NCBI GenBank assembly: GCA_025200525.1
Contig: CM045761.1
Span: 45,640,190 to 45,704,189, forward strand
Reading direction: 5' to 3'
Length of the DNA: 64,000 nucleotides
Source: Camellia lanceoleosa
Lineage: Eukaryota > Streptophyta > Magnoliopsida > Ericales > Theaceae
The translations under genes and the position numbers were made by a program. The notes below the pieces were generated by a model, which did not search any database, was not told the DNA's origin, and saw nothing but the letters and a program-made list of their open reading frames with translations. This document shows, piece after piece, positions 23,063 to 35,620 of the stretch (the first letter of the stretch is position 1; each line of letters begins with the position of its first letter).

Positions 23063-23814
23063 ATTTTTTATCTATAAACTTATTATTTAAACATAATTCA
23101 CTCTCACTTAAATCAACATACAATTAGATCAACAATGATGCCATATATTTATCTCATATTACTGGTCGCCGAAAGAAGATACGTGGTCGAAAATTACCTG
23201 TGGAAACAATAAAGGTTGACCTCTGTCACTTCCCTTTCTTTATTATTATTTTTTATTATTATTTTTTTTTTTCTATTTTTCATTTCACACTTGTTTTTCT
23301 TCTACCCGACAAGCCGCCGGCCCAAACTTCTTCCGGTCAACCATTTGTTAATGCTCTTGTTCCTTTTTCGCACCAAAGCCAATGGGTCTTTAGCAGCCAA
23401 TCGAGTACTTTGATTACAGAAAATGCTATTTTTCTTTAAAATATATGTATTAGAATAATATAATAATATCATTTATATAATTAAAAACATTTTGATAGAC
23501 TATTTAATCTAAAGTGATAGGCTCAAAATTTATCTAAAAAAACGCATTTTAATAATATAATAAATAACACATTAGTGTTTAATTATTTTTTTAAAAAATT
23601 TTTGTTAGTTTATTTAGTATTATTCATACATTTATCATTTTGCTGAAGAAGCATTTTGACCCAATTTGACCAAAGAAAAAGTTAGGAATTTTGTTGAGCG
23701 AGCAATGTTAGGAATACTAATTTGACAAAAAAATTTGACACAATATTCACATTGATACTCATGTTGGATTTACCTAAGTATTTGATAAATAAAAAAAAAA
23801 CTAAATAGAACGTT
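23063..23814. other. AT-rich intergenic DNA
   Basis: It includes a pyrimidine-rich stretch (23225-23290) and a short GC-richer patch at 23305-23400. No recognisable gene. Confidence 0.4.
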
Positions 23815-24366
23815 TAGATAGCGTTTGGTAACGTTTACGTTTTTAATTTATGTTTATAAAAATTTTATAAACTGATTTTTGTTTATTTAAAAAAAAAAAC
23901 ATAAACTACAAACGTGTTTAATTTGAATAAAATGTTTGAAAAATTTTAAAAACATAAACTAAAAAATATGTTTGTTCAGGCCAAATATATGTATATATAT
24001 ATATATATATACATTTATTATTTATGACAATGAGATCATACATATTATAGTTGAAAAAAAAAATAATTACAAAAATAATTGAAAAAAATTAATTGGAAAA
24101 AAAATTAACTGAAAAAAAAATTTATTGAAAACAAATTATTTGAAAAAAATAATTAATTGAAAAAAAAATTTGTTAGTCAAAATATTAAATTTCTATTTAA
24201 AAACTAATGTAAACTTATTTTTTGAGTTTACGTTTTTTTTCTCAGATTCATAAACTTAGACAATCATTTGTAAACCAAAAAAATTATCAAACAAGTTTTT
24301 ATAATAATTTTTTAAATTTTGTAAATATAAACTGAAAACAAAATAGTTACCAAACAAGCCCTAAAG
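23815..24366. mobile_element. MITE-like repeat with long imperfect inverted ends
   Basis: The left end GCGTTTGGTAACGTTT...TTTATGTTTATAAAA pairs with the reverse complement of the right end (GGGCTTGTTTGGTAAC...GTTTATATTTACAAAA). Similarity extends about 60 bp into each side. The interior has an AT microsatellite (about 23990-24010) and several TTGAAAAAAA units. The superfamily is uncertain; the TTTGGTAAC end is hAT-like. Confidence 0.5.
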
Positions 24367-24442
24367 TCTAGTATTTTTGTTGTTGACAAAAATCAAAACC
24401 ATTTTTTTGGTCTCTCAACCCTTGCTTCCTTGGAAGACTTTA

Positions 24443-25452
24443 GAGCATCTCCAATAGTATTTACTAAAATAGTATTGTCATTGTTATAATTCGACAATGA
24501 ATAGTATTATTTTGCCAAATTATAACAATGGTACTCCAATTGTTACATGTTATTTTGACAAATCTCAACAAACTTTCCCTCTAAGTTTATAAGTGTTGTT
24601 TAGATATAGATTTTTTAGTATTTTTTATTTATTTATTTTTTGTCTTTTATGACATTTTTTCAACTGTTTGTAAAAAAAAATTATATATTTAGATTATACC
24701 CTACTAGACAAATATAAAAAATAAAAAAATTGAAAATTTTCTAAAAAAAAATTAAATATAATTCACCCTACCAAAAAATATATCACTAAAAAAATAAAAA
24801 AAAAATTATTAATTACATTAAAAAAAAAAAAAACAATCACCAACAACCATCCATTATTCACCAAAAAAAAAAAATAAATTATTAACTACATTAAAAATAC
24901 TCAAAATTACATTGAAAAATAAATGACAAAAAAATAACATTGCAAAATTAAAAAAAAAACATTCTCCTATAATTATTCATCAGAAGGCAGCGAAAAATAG
25001 TAATTTAGGTTGCTAACATGTGCAGACCACTTGGCAAAAATCTCATTTTTGTACATTATGTAATGCGCTTTTCTTGAGGGTCCAAATGAGAAATATTTGT
25101 AATCATTATCAAACGTTCTTCTTTTTTGATCTCAAGTTATCTCATCTCCTGCAAATGGTCTTCCTTTTTGATCTCTAGTTCTTTCATGTCTTGCAATGCT
25201 TGAATAATTTTTCTTCTCTTTTCCTTTTTTTCAATTCCTTCTCAAAAAGTGTTGGTTAAATGTCTAACAAATTGTTATATTTGTAGATTTCACTTGAATA
25301 GCTTCACTTTTTCAAGCAATTCTTTTGCAGACCTCCTACCCATAGGCTTTTTACCCCTTGCAAAGACACTACCATCACTGATTGGATTATTACCAATAGT
25401 TGGATTGTTACCAACACTTGGTCTGTTGTCGTTTTCAAGAGAAATGTAGTTA
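24443..25452 (-). pseudogene. PIF/Harbinger-like ORF1 relic (NAM-associated C-terminal domain)
   Basis: On the minus strand from about 25450, one frame reads NNPTIGNNPISDGSVFARG, KKPMGRRSAKELLEKVKLFK, then stops. It then continues through KRRKIIQALQDMKELEIKKE and ITLCTKMRFLPSGLHM to about 24990. The MGRRSAKE...K motif with a following K/E-rich helix is typical of the Myb-like/NAM-associated ORF1 proteins of plant PIF/Harbinger transposons and their GST-T3-like host annotations. At 24443 the sequence GAGCATCTCCAATAG matches a terminal motif common in plant Harbinger elements. No transposase ORF and no matching right end were found. Confidence 0.55.
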
Positions 25453-25880
25453 TTCATAGGGAATTGCTATTGTTATTGGAAAATAATACAAAATTACATT
25501 AAGGAGTCAAATGTACTTTAAAATTGTTTAGACTGAAAAATCACCATTAGATGAGAAATTCCTTGTATTATATTAACCAATTGGGACAATAGTTGGTTAG
25601 ATGCAATGTTTCAAAAAATGAGAGAATGGTTTGATGTAAATGTAACAACTGTAATGATTAATGAAAATTTTTATTAATTTTATTTATGTAACCACTCAAA
25701 CTTTTATTTATTTATTACGTTTCCCTTGTCATCAACAACAACATCGTCATTCGGGGATGAATTAGGAAAAAACGGTGTATGTATCATTAACTTCATTGTG
25801 TTCGTAGGAGTTATATCTTGCCACTTGATATTGTTTTGCAAGATTGGCTAACAATGTTCATAAGATATTTATGTACCCTT
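25453..25880. other. Intergenic DNA, possibly the rest of the Harbinger relic
   Basis: No clear coding frame. It ends where homology to the chromovirus-like internal region begins (CACG/CCATTAATTAGAA, about 25886). Confidence 0.35.
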
Positions 25881-26097
25881 TTCACGTCATTAATTAGAAG
25901 GCGCTATTATTAGAACGAAGCCATTGGTGGCTTTGGACAGAAGGGAGAAGAACTTAAGAGGAAAAGATAATCCAGATTATTAAAGTATAGACCTACCTTG
26001 AAGCACGAGGATACAATATAGATATATTATCCACATTTTTTTAGATTGGAGGAACGACTTAAATTTCGAGGACAAATTTTTTTTAAGGGGGATTGGT

Positions 26098-28939
26098 TGT
26101 GAGACCCCTAAATTCTGTAAATCCTAATAAGACTCTTACTTTTGAATTACTATAATAAAAACCCTTATTTCCCCGCTTATTCACAAGATTAACCCTAGAA
26201 CTGAAAATGTATCACGGATAAACCCGTACAAACCTTAATCGATCCAAATAACTTAAAAATCATTTCTAACGCTCTAGTATTAATTATTTAATTCTCAAAT
26301 TTTAGATTGGTAGGACAAAATCCTAATTTTTAATTTTTATCATTTTCATTCGGTTGTGTGTCTTTTAATTCAAAGCAATATCATTCGAACCAAATTATTT
26401 TTCCTAACATTATTTTAATAAATGCTTCACTTGAAATAAATATTCTAATTAATTCCAAACTCGCACATTTTATTTTAATTACATTTTGAGCCCAAATCAT
26501 TCTTTCTACATATAAAAATACACCCCCAATATTATAATCTTTTTTTCAAAATATCTACAATATGTATATACATAAATAAATGAGAAAAGTCCCTCAAATC
26601 ACCGACATGACCAGCCACCCTAGAAGCTACATATATGCAATGTACTAAAAGGGATAAATTGCTAAAATCATGGGATATGTCTTTGACTTTGGTACCAATT
26701 TGTACATATAAGATTTGTACTTGTAACTACATCAAATTAAATTAGACCTAAGCTTAACTAGATCATATTTAAGTACATAATTAAGGTCTTAATCACCCCT
26801 CATTCCATTACATTGAAACTAAATCAAAGAGCTATTCAATTGAATTGGAACCAAGAGCAAAATAAGCTTTTTATCATTTTTTTTCTATAAATATACCACT
26901 CATCTCCACTTTTTGAACACACATACACACTCACACACTCAACCCACGTGGAGAAAAGAAAAAGAAAGAATGAGAGAGCTTGGTGGTGGAGGAAGAGGAA
27001 GAAATTGTGCAATAAACCCATCTAAGCACCAAATAAGCCACATTACCACCTGTCCTTCTATTTCCTTTTTCAAATACATGTTATTAGAAGTTTAAAAACA
27101 TATTTTCAAATGTGTTTTAATGGTCTTCATGTGTTCAAAGTTGATGAATTGGACTTTAATCCTTTTTCTATTCATATTTCCTCTTAATAGATACAAAACT
27201 ATCTTTTTCTTTCCATATCTCCCATTATTTCCAAAGGCATACTATCACTCTAAAAATCTGAGTTATTGATACATTATTTTGTATGTTTTCATCAAAAAAT
27301 AAGTGAAAAATTTCCCTTAGTTGGCCTCTTTTCTCACCGATCTTCTAATTTTGAGTCTTGTGCATGAAAAATCTATTTTACAGCCAACTTTCAAAATTTC
27401 TAGAAAAATATATAAAAATATTCTGGACCTCTGTTTTAGATCAAAATCTTCCGTAAGGGGTTATCTTCTAAGTAAAATTGGTTTCATTGAATAAAGTGAG
27501 TGGTTTGTAAGAAAATCTAATTTTCAGAATTGACAACTGACAACGCTGTGTTTCTTAAATAACTAAAAATAAAGAAAAGCTATTTCATTTCTGAAATATG
27601 TTCTGAAAACTAGATTAAATTCTCTACAAACCATAGGAAGGCCGAGTACGGGAAAAATCAGAAATAGCCATTTTGATTTTAGTCTTTAAATGATACTTAA
27701 TCAAATTTTAGTTTTGCATGAGTGTTTTATGGTCTTGTATTCATGAATATGTTTATTTGTATATGATCATGTATTGGTATGGTATTGCATGTGTTATGGT
27801 TATGTTCCTTATCTTCTTTAATTGATGATGTTCATGCTTATGTGAATATTACTATTTTGTTAAGTTATTCTAACGTTATTTTAAGACATCTAACTTTAAG
27901 ACATCTAACTCAACAGAAATCTTAATTGGGATGGTATTGAGTTTTTGATCACTTGGATAATGAAGAGATGATAATGTGTTATGTATGGATTGATGGGATG
28001 TGCTCCCTAATTGAAGGTTAAGTCTATGCAAGTGGTCATCGCTTAAACCCTAGATTGGAACAGACGTATTCACACTTTTTGTGATAGTTTAATAAGTGAG
28101 ATGAGATTGGGTCCAGATGGGACATTCAGGAGGATAAAACTTTTTTTGAGAAGGATAAGGTTGGATTCAAGGTGATAAAACATGTTTCTTTTCGTTGTCC
28201 CTTTAAGGCCTTGTAGTTGGCACCACGTATATAACCATTGGTAGGCATTCGAGGTAAGTTCGCAATAAAGCACCAAAAGACGGAGTTCAATAGTCTAGTG
28301 TCCAATTCTTGCGGTTGGGAGGATGAAACTGTTTGGGGGATTTCTAAAATATTAACATCTAACGTAGTAATCCGTTTTTATTGAATGATTATCATGCTTC
28401 ATTACTTGCTTCTTATAATTGTAATGGTGTATTGGATTGGGAAAAAAGGACGGGGTGTGTGTGCATTTACTAGGCATTCAAAGCTCACAGCATTTCATGT
28501 TAGGTATTGAAGACTATTAGGCTAGTCAAAGGCAATACTGAAGCATTTGAGGACATATAGCTACCCTATGAGGATTAGAAACTAGTTTGTAAACGTGTTT
28601 TGAGATTATAAGTGATAGATCCCATGTTGTATTTAAGACATGATTTTATAATTATTATATATCTATACATATCTTCTATATTACCTATTCCTTATTTTCT
28701 CATCGACTCATGTAGACCTTGTGTGTTAATATCTTGTTAAGATCTCAAAAGGGTAGCTTTGCTATCTAAGGTGGTTGGACTTTGAAGGAGGCTATATTGA
28801 CTCCTCCGACCTTTCGGGATCTTACTTGGTTATTAACCAAAGGACTCATTAGTGACATTTCCTATTTTGTTATCTTAGATAAACCCTATATTTATTTGTT
28901 AATATATTATCTGATATTCCCGATTTTTGGTGCATCACA
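26098..28939 (+). repeat. LTR 1 of the chromovirus-like element (2842 bp)
   Basis: Starts TGTGAGACCCC and ends GCATCACA, directly before the primer site. It aligns along its length with 30736-33563 with scattered differences. A TATA box (TATAAATA, 26886-26893) sits in a TTTTTCTATAAATATACC context, implying a U3 of about 0.8 kb and a long R-U5. Confidence 0.85.
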
Positions 28940-28955
28940 ACTTGGTGTCAGATCC
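28940..28955 (+). other. Primer-binding site, initiator-methionine tRNA type
   Basis: ACTTGGTGTCAGATCC follows the LTR end directly and resembles the TTGGTATCAGAGC site of chromoviruses and copia elements, with two changes. Confidence 0.75.
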
Positions 28956-30722
28956 TAGATTCAATACTTACCCACGCGTTTTGACATGCGGTTAGGGACT
29001 ACCTTGCCTTGAATATGTTATATTATTATAACATTACCTATTCTATCAACTAAAAGATATCAAAAATAGAAATTTTCTTAACCTATCTTAGGGCCTTTTT
29101 TTCAAATTTCTGCACAACAACATCGACTCATGAGGACATATTTTAGGATCGTGAAGTTGTTTTAACTCAATAAGGCCTCACATCGCAGTAGGGGCACTAT
29201 TAGTTCCACGCGTCTTCTATTGATCGTCGTACCCTCATCCTGTATTCGTAATCTTTATTCAATAGCATCCTTTTCCAAGATTAAGTCATGACCATCTAGT
29301 TCTATTTTATATACCACCTTTTGTCAAATTGACCTCCTTTGAGCCCTGATTATTTAGCATAAGACTTCTTATAAATAATATCATTTTCCTTACTTGGTGA
29401 CGAATCTTAGATATTCAATTTAAAACGCGGATGGCCAACGCAGTTTCAAGTTAAATATCTAGTTTAGTCACTATTTCCATAACCTTGACTAAATTAAAGT
29501 TTGGAACCATAATGTCATCCATTTCATTATATTGTTCATATTTCAATTGATTCTTATGTTAATTGATGCTATAACCGCTTCGTATCCTTTCATTCCTTCC
29601 ATTAATCCAGTCTTAAAGCTCTTATAGTTATTATTTTGCCTATATATATGTTGTGTTGTGTATTTTCCTATATCCGTTATTTACTACTTGATCTTATTGC
29701 TTCAAACACACTAGGATAATTATATCATAACTTTAAGACCAGTTGATTGCTCTTGAGAATTTGCCTCCACAATTAGACGGACTTATGCTTTACCTCATAC
29801 TAAGACGTAACACTCGAGCCCATAACTACATCAAACAAGCAACAACACACTAGCTCGTGAATAACAACTAATAGGAATATGGTACTAGGAAATCAAAACC
29901 CTAAGAACGGACAAAGACCACTTACTAAATCTCGCACCACATTGGGAATCAAATTTAGAGGAGTTGTGATATTTAAAAAGAAACAAAATGTAACGATAGA
30001 ACTCGCCTCTTCATGAAATTTAGGAAATATAGACCTCTCAAATTTGTAAGAGTGCAGACTTTCTATAATCCGAGCGAATATGTAAATTTATTTTGTTAAC
30101 CCAAGTCGTGGTGCCTTTATATTCGTATTTCAAAATTCTTAAGTATATTTTATTCATCGACATTTCACATCAATCCCTAACATCATCCTAGATATAGACT
30201 CGCCACCGCACATCAAGCCCCGATCAATAGTTACTAGGAGAGACAACTTATGCATCCAATGGAATATTTTTATTGTTTAAGGGGATAGACCAGATTCCTA
30301 ATTTCAACGAATCGATGAACGCAAATGATATCGGTACTAGAGGATCAAAAGGATAAATTTTAACAAACACGAGGGCATTTCGCTGGACTAGACTATCACC
30401 GCCAAGAATTGATAGAAATGATCTTCACATTGAAGCAACAACATCGTAACCTAGTAGATCAAAAATTTCACAAATCACAACAGATGACGATTCTTTTCAC
30501 GCCATTAATTAGAAAGGAAATTCAACTCAATGAAGACGCTTATTATTAGAACAAAGCCATTGGTGGCTCTAGATGTAAGAGAGAAGAACTTAAGAGGAAA
30601 AGATAATACAGATGATTAAAGTATGAACCTACCTTGAAGCGCAAGGATACAAAAGATGGACAAATTATCCACATTTTTTTAGATTGGAGGAACGACTTAA
30701 ATTTTGAGGATGAAATTTGTTT
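28956..30722 (+). other. Internal region without recognisable coding sequence
   Basis: About 1.8 kb. No frame longer than about 60 codons and no gag, protease or RT motif recognised. Either a non-autonomous derivative or a heavily deleted internal region. Confidence 0.6.
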
Positions 30723-30735
30723 AAGGGGGATAGGT
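30723..30735 (+). other. Polypurine tract before LTR 2
   Basis: AAGGGGGATAGGT abuts TGTGAGATCCC. The equivalent before LTR 1 is TAAGGGGGATTGGT at about 26084-26097. Confidence 0.75.
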
Positions 30736-33563
30736 TGTGAGATCCCTAAATTTTGTAAATCCTAGTAAGACCCTTTACTTTTGAATTATTATAATAAAAC
30801 CCTTAGTTCCTTATTTATTTACAAAATTAACCCTAGAACTGAAAACGATCACAGATGAACTCATAAACCCTAATCGATCACAATAACTTAAAAATCATTT
30901 CTAACGCTCTAGTATTAATTATTTAATTCTCAAATTTTAGATTAGTAGCTCAAAATCCTAATTTTTGATTTTTGTCATTTTCATTTGGTTGTGTGTCTTT
31001 TAATTCAAACCAAGATCATTCAAACCAAATTATTTTTCCTAACATTATTTTAATAAATACTACACATAAAATATATATTCTAATCAATTCCAAACTCGCA
31101 CATTTTATTTTAATTACATTTTGAGCCCAAATCATTCTTTTTACATATAAAAGCACACCCCCAATATTATAATCTTTTTTTTCAAAATATCTACAATATG
31201 TATATACATAAATAAATGAGAAAAGTCTCTCAAATCACCTACATGACCAGCCACCCTAGAAGCTACATATATGTAATGTACTAAAAGCGATATATTGCTA
31301 AAATCACGGGATATCTTTGATTTTGGTACCAATTTTACATATAAGATTTGTACTTGTAACTAGATTAAATTAAATTAGACCTAAGCTTAACTAGATCATA
31401 TTTAAGTACATAATTAAGGTCCTAATCACCCCTCATTCCATTACATTGAAACTAAATCAAAGAGTTATTCAATTGAATTGGAACAAAGGGCAAAATAGGC
31501 TTTTTATCATTCTTTTTTCTATAAATATACCACTCATCTCCACTTTTTGAACACACATACGCATTCACACACTCAACCCATGGTGGAGAGAAGAAAAATA
31601 AAGAGGGAGAGAGCTTGGTGGTGGAGGAGGAAGGAAAAATTGTGCAATAAATCCATCTAAGCACCAAGTAAGCCAAATTACCACCTCTCCTTCTATTTCC
31701 TTTTTCGAATAAATGTTATTAGAAGTTTAAAGACATATTTTTCAAATGTGCTTTAATGGTATTCATGTGCTCAAAGTTGATGAATTGGGATTTAATCATT
31801 CTTTTATTCATATTTCCTCTTAATAGATGCAAACCGTTTTTTCTTTCCATATCTCCCATTATTTCCAAAGGCATACCATCACTCTAAAAATCTGAGTTAT
31901 TGATATATTATTTAGTATGTGTTCATCACAAAAATAGTGAAAAATTTCCTTAGTAGGCCTCTTTTCTAACCAATTTTCTTATTTTGAGTATTGTGCATGA
32001 AAAACCTATTTTACAGCCAACTTTCGAAAATTCTAGAAAAATATATAAAAATATTGTCGACCTTGGTTTTACATCAAAATATTCCTTAAGGAGTTAGCTT
32101 TCAAGGAAAATTGATTTCATTGAAAAACAGTGAACGGTTTGTAAGAAAATCCGATTTTCGTAATGGTCAACGAATCTGGGCAGCGCTAGATTGTTTCTTA
32201 AATAACTAAAAATCTAGAAAAGCTATTTCATTTCTGAAACATGTTCTAAAAACTAGAATAAATTCTCTACGAACCATAGGAAGGCCGATTTCGGGAAAAA
32301 TTAGAAATAGCCCTTTTGATTTTAATCTTTAAATGATACTTAATTTGGAAATTTAGTTTTGCATGAGTGTTTTATGCTCTTGTGTTCATGAAAATACTTA
32401 TTTGTACATGATCATGTATTGGTATGATATTGCATGTGTTATGGTTATGTTCCTTATCTTCTTCAATTGATGATGTTCATGCTTATGTGAATATTACTAT
32501 CTTGTTAAGTTGTTCTAACTTTATTTTAAGACATCTAACTCAACGGAAACCTTAATTGGGGTGGTATTGAGTTTTTGATCACTTGGATAATGAAGAGATG
32601 ATAATGTGTTATGTATGAATTGATGGGATGTGCTCCCTAATTGAAGGTTAAGTCTTATGAAGTAGTTATCGTGATAAACCCTAGAATGGAACGAACGATT
32701 TGGACTTTTTATATGGTTTGATTGGTGAGATAAGGTTGGGTCCAGATGTAACACTCAGAGGGTAAAACGTGTTTTGGAAGAATAAGGTTGGATTCAGGGT
32801 GATAAAACCTTTTTCTTTTTGCCATCTCTTTTGAGGCCTTACGGTTGGCGCCACGCGGTATATAACCATTGGTAGGCATTCGAGGTAAGTTCTGCAACAA
32901 AGTAGCAAAAGAGGGAGTTCTGAATAGTCCGATGTCCAATTCTTGCAGCTGGAAGGATGAAATTTCTTTGGGAGATTTCTAGAATAATAACATCTAACCT
33001 TGTAATAATTTATTATTGAATGATTATCATGCTTTATTACTTGCTTGTTATAATTGTGATGGTATATTGGATTGGAAAAAAGGGACGGGGTGTATATGCG
33101 TTTACTGGGCATTCAAAACTCATGACGTTTCATGCCAAGTATTAAAGGCTATTATGCCAGTTAAAGGCAACGTTGAAACATTTGAGGACATACGGCTACG
33201 CCTATGAGGATTTGAAACTAGTTTGTAAACGAGTTTTGAGATTGTAAGTGATAGATCCCATATTGTATTTAAAACATGATTTTGCAATTATTATATATCT
33301 ATACATAATACATATTCCTTATTTTCTCGTTGACTCATATAGTCCTTGTGTTAATACCTTGTTAAGATCTATCAAAAGGATAGCTTTGCTATCTAAGGTG
33401 GTTGGACTTTGAAGGAGGCTATATTGACTCATCCAACCTTCTTGGATCTTACTTAGTTATTAGCAAAGGACTCATTAGTGACGCCTTATTTTGTAATCTT
33501 AGATAAACCTCAGATTTATTTGTTAAAATATTCTCTAATGTTCTCGATTTTAGGACGCCACGA
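30736..33563 (+). repeat. LTR 2 of the chromovirus-like element (about 2.83 kb)
   Basis: Starts TGTGAGATCCC and ends GACGCCACGA, aligning with the GCATCACA end of LTR 1. The TATA box CTATAAATATA is at 31519-31529. It abuts copia RT sequence at 33564. Confidence 0.85.
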
Positions 33564-34010
33564 AATGATAGAACTAACTTAGCAAACCAAGCGAGGAGCT
33601 TGTTTCAAACCATACAAAGCACACAAAGTTTGCAAACTTTGGTGGATGGAACTGAGGAACTAGGAGGAGGTTACATATAAACTTCCTCAGTGAGATCGCC
33701 ATTGAGAAAAGCGTTCTTGATATCTAGTTGACAAAGACTTTAATGGCGAGCAAGAATGGCAAGGAGGTCGGAATCAAGTAAGAGGAACAACATGGGTAAA
33801 TGATCAATGCCATATTCTTGAGTAAACCCCCGTCAACAAGTCAAGCTTTGTAATGCTCAATGGAACCATCAAAATGGGTTTTGATCTTGTAAATCCATTT
33901 GCAACTAACAACACTCTTTCTAGGCGGAAGGTCAACTAAGGTATGAGTTTTATCAAAAGTTTGCGCTCATCAATTATAGTTTGTCGCTAAAGAGGGTTAG
34001 AGCAAGGCTC
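33564..34010 (-). pseudogene. Copia reverse transcriptase, N-terminal part
   Basis: Minus-strand frames give KSVVSCKWIYKIKTHFDGS-like, ARLVDGG-like and LCALYGLKQAPRLV peptides, the hallmarks of copia RT. It stops right after the LKQAPR block, so the YVDD catalytic box and RNase H are absent. Frame changes occur throughout. Confidence 0.75.
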
Positions 34011-34082
34011 TCGATAAGAAGTCGGTTCATGAGAAGAAAAAAAAGTAGAACCAATAATGAAATCACAAAGAAGTACAGAAGG

Positions 34083-35620
34083 TTATGTTGCTCGAGTAGA
34101 ATGATGAAGATGTACCTCTAGTGTAAAAGATGATGAAGTAGAATCAAGGAATGCATGAGGCTCACTATGAGAGAGAATGAAGATAGGAGTAGGAGCAAGA
34201 ACAAGAGTAGGCTCAAGATCAAAGAGTGGAACAGCAAGACCAGGAGGCGGAACAGAATCCTCAGGATGGGCCAAAGTCATTATGTCGGAAGTAGGGTCTG
34301 CATCAAGCTCATCAAACAAAAGAGAAGGATCTGTAAAAAATGGTGTAGTAGAAGGCATGGACAAATAAAACTTAAACAGAGAAGAGAACATCTCGTGTTC
34401 CTAAAATACCATATGACAAAGGACATGGAGACGACGAGAAAGAAAATCCCAACAATGATAACCTTTATGTTCAATCCCATACCCCAAGAAACAACACAAA
34501 CGGGTGGAGGTTCTAATTTGGTATGCTCATGAGGTTGAAGAAGCACAAAACAAGCACATCCAAACACGTGAAGACCAGTATAGGCAGGAGGTGTGCCATA
34601 CAGACGCTCATATGGGGTTTGATTGTTGATGATAAGGAAAGGGACACGGTTGATAGTATAGACGGCTGTGAGAGCAACTTCCCTCCAAAAGTGTTTTGGA
34701 CAAGAAGATATTAAAATAACATGAACAAAGGTTCAAAATATAGCAATGTTTGCACTCAGCACGACCATTTTGTTGGGAGATACCAAGACGAGAATAGTGA
34801 GAAAGTGTACCATTTTGACGAAGGAATCTCAAAAAATGAGTTTTTTTTATATTCATGGGCATTAGCAGCACGAAAAGTTTTGATGGTGGAAGAAAACTGA
34901 GTTTTGACCGTTTGTGAAAAATCATAGTATATTTAGTGTAACTCAAAATGAGATTTCATAAGAAATAACCAAGTAAAATGAGTAAAATCATCGACAAATA
35001 TGACGAAGTATTTAGATCCCCTCATAGTGGCATTACGTGACGGTCCTCAAACATCAGAGTGTATGAGATCCAAAAGGTACATGAGACATAGAGGTACTAG
35101 TATGAAATGGTAAAATAGGTTGTTTGGCAAGTTGACAAGTTAGACAGTCTACTTTATCATCTGGAACAAGGCCTAATTGACCACTTGAAACTAGAGATCG
35201 TGAAAGACCAAAAGACACATGACCTAACTGAGAATGCCATAAAGCAAGAGGGGAACTAGTAGTAACAGGAGCAGCAGTTTGGACAAGAGAAGTATTGGAT
35301 GATGGAATACACAGATGGATGAGCTCATACAGACGACCATGTCTACAACCTATCCCAAGAGTTTGTCCCGTCTTTGGATCCTACACAACAAAACTAGTTG
35401 GAGAAAATAAAACAGTGAGGCCAAGATCACATAGTTGACCAGTAGAGATTGCAACAAGCTGAATCAAATACCCAAGAAAAGTTACTTGAAGTGATTAAGA
35501 GAGCAGTAGAGGGTGTACCAGAGGTAGAGGTAGAGGTAAAAGTAGAAAGAACATTTTTCATAATGGCTTTAATATCATAAAGAGTGTGGGTTGGTAAAGG
35601 TGTAGAAGAGCAACCTAGAG
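34083..35620 (-). pseudogene. Copia gag-pre-integrase and integrase, broken
   Basis: On the minus strand the zinc-binding part is LALWHSQLGHVSFGLSRSL ... VDCLTCQLAKQPILPF (H-H-C-C, about 35260-35130). Then come LMYLLDLIHSDV (first Asp), GSKYFVIFVDDFTHFTWLF, then FRAANAHEY where an Asp would normally sit before NA/NG. Then come SQQNGRAECKH (Glu) and, from 34567, GCACFVLLQPHEHTKLEPP and MFSSLFKFYLSMPSTTPFF. One catalytic aspartate is replaced by Ala, and stops and frame shifts are present, so this copy is inactive. Confidence 0.8.

Larger units (their letters stand above)
25881..33563 (+). mobile_element. Chromovirus-like tandem arrangement: internal 3' end - LTR - internal - LTR
   Basis: 25886-26097 and 30496-30735 are copies of one internal 3' end. 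Both contain AAGCCATTGGTGGCT, GAAGAACTTAAGAGGAAAAG and a GAGGA-GAAATT-type block followed by AAGGGGG. Each is followed by an LTR starting TGTGAGA.CCCTAAATT. Between the LTRs is only about 1.8 kb, with an initiator-Met-type primer site but no gag or pol. The arrangement (two LTRs and two internal 3' ends) is what unequal recombination between LTRs makes, minus its left LTR. The left boundary near 25880 is approximate. Confidence 0.8.

Noticed and set aside
24443..25720. A complete Harbinger element with both ends
   Set aside because: No reverse-complement partner of GAGCATCTCCAA was found on the right side.
34155..34532. 125-codon plus frame
   Set aside because: Shadow of the minus-strand copia integrase-RT region.
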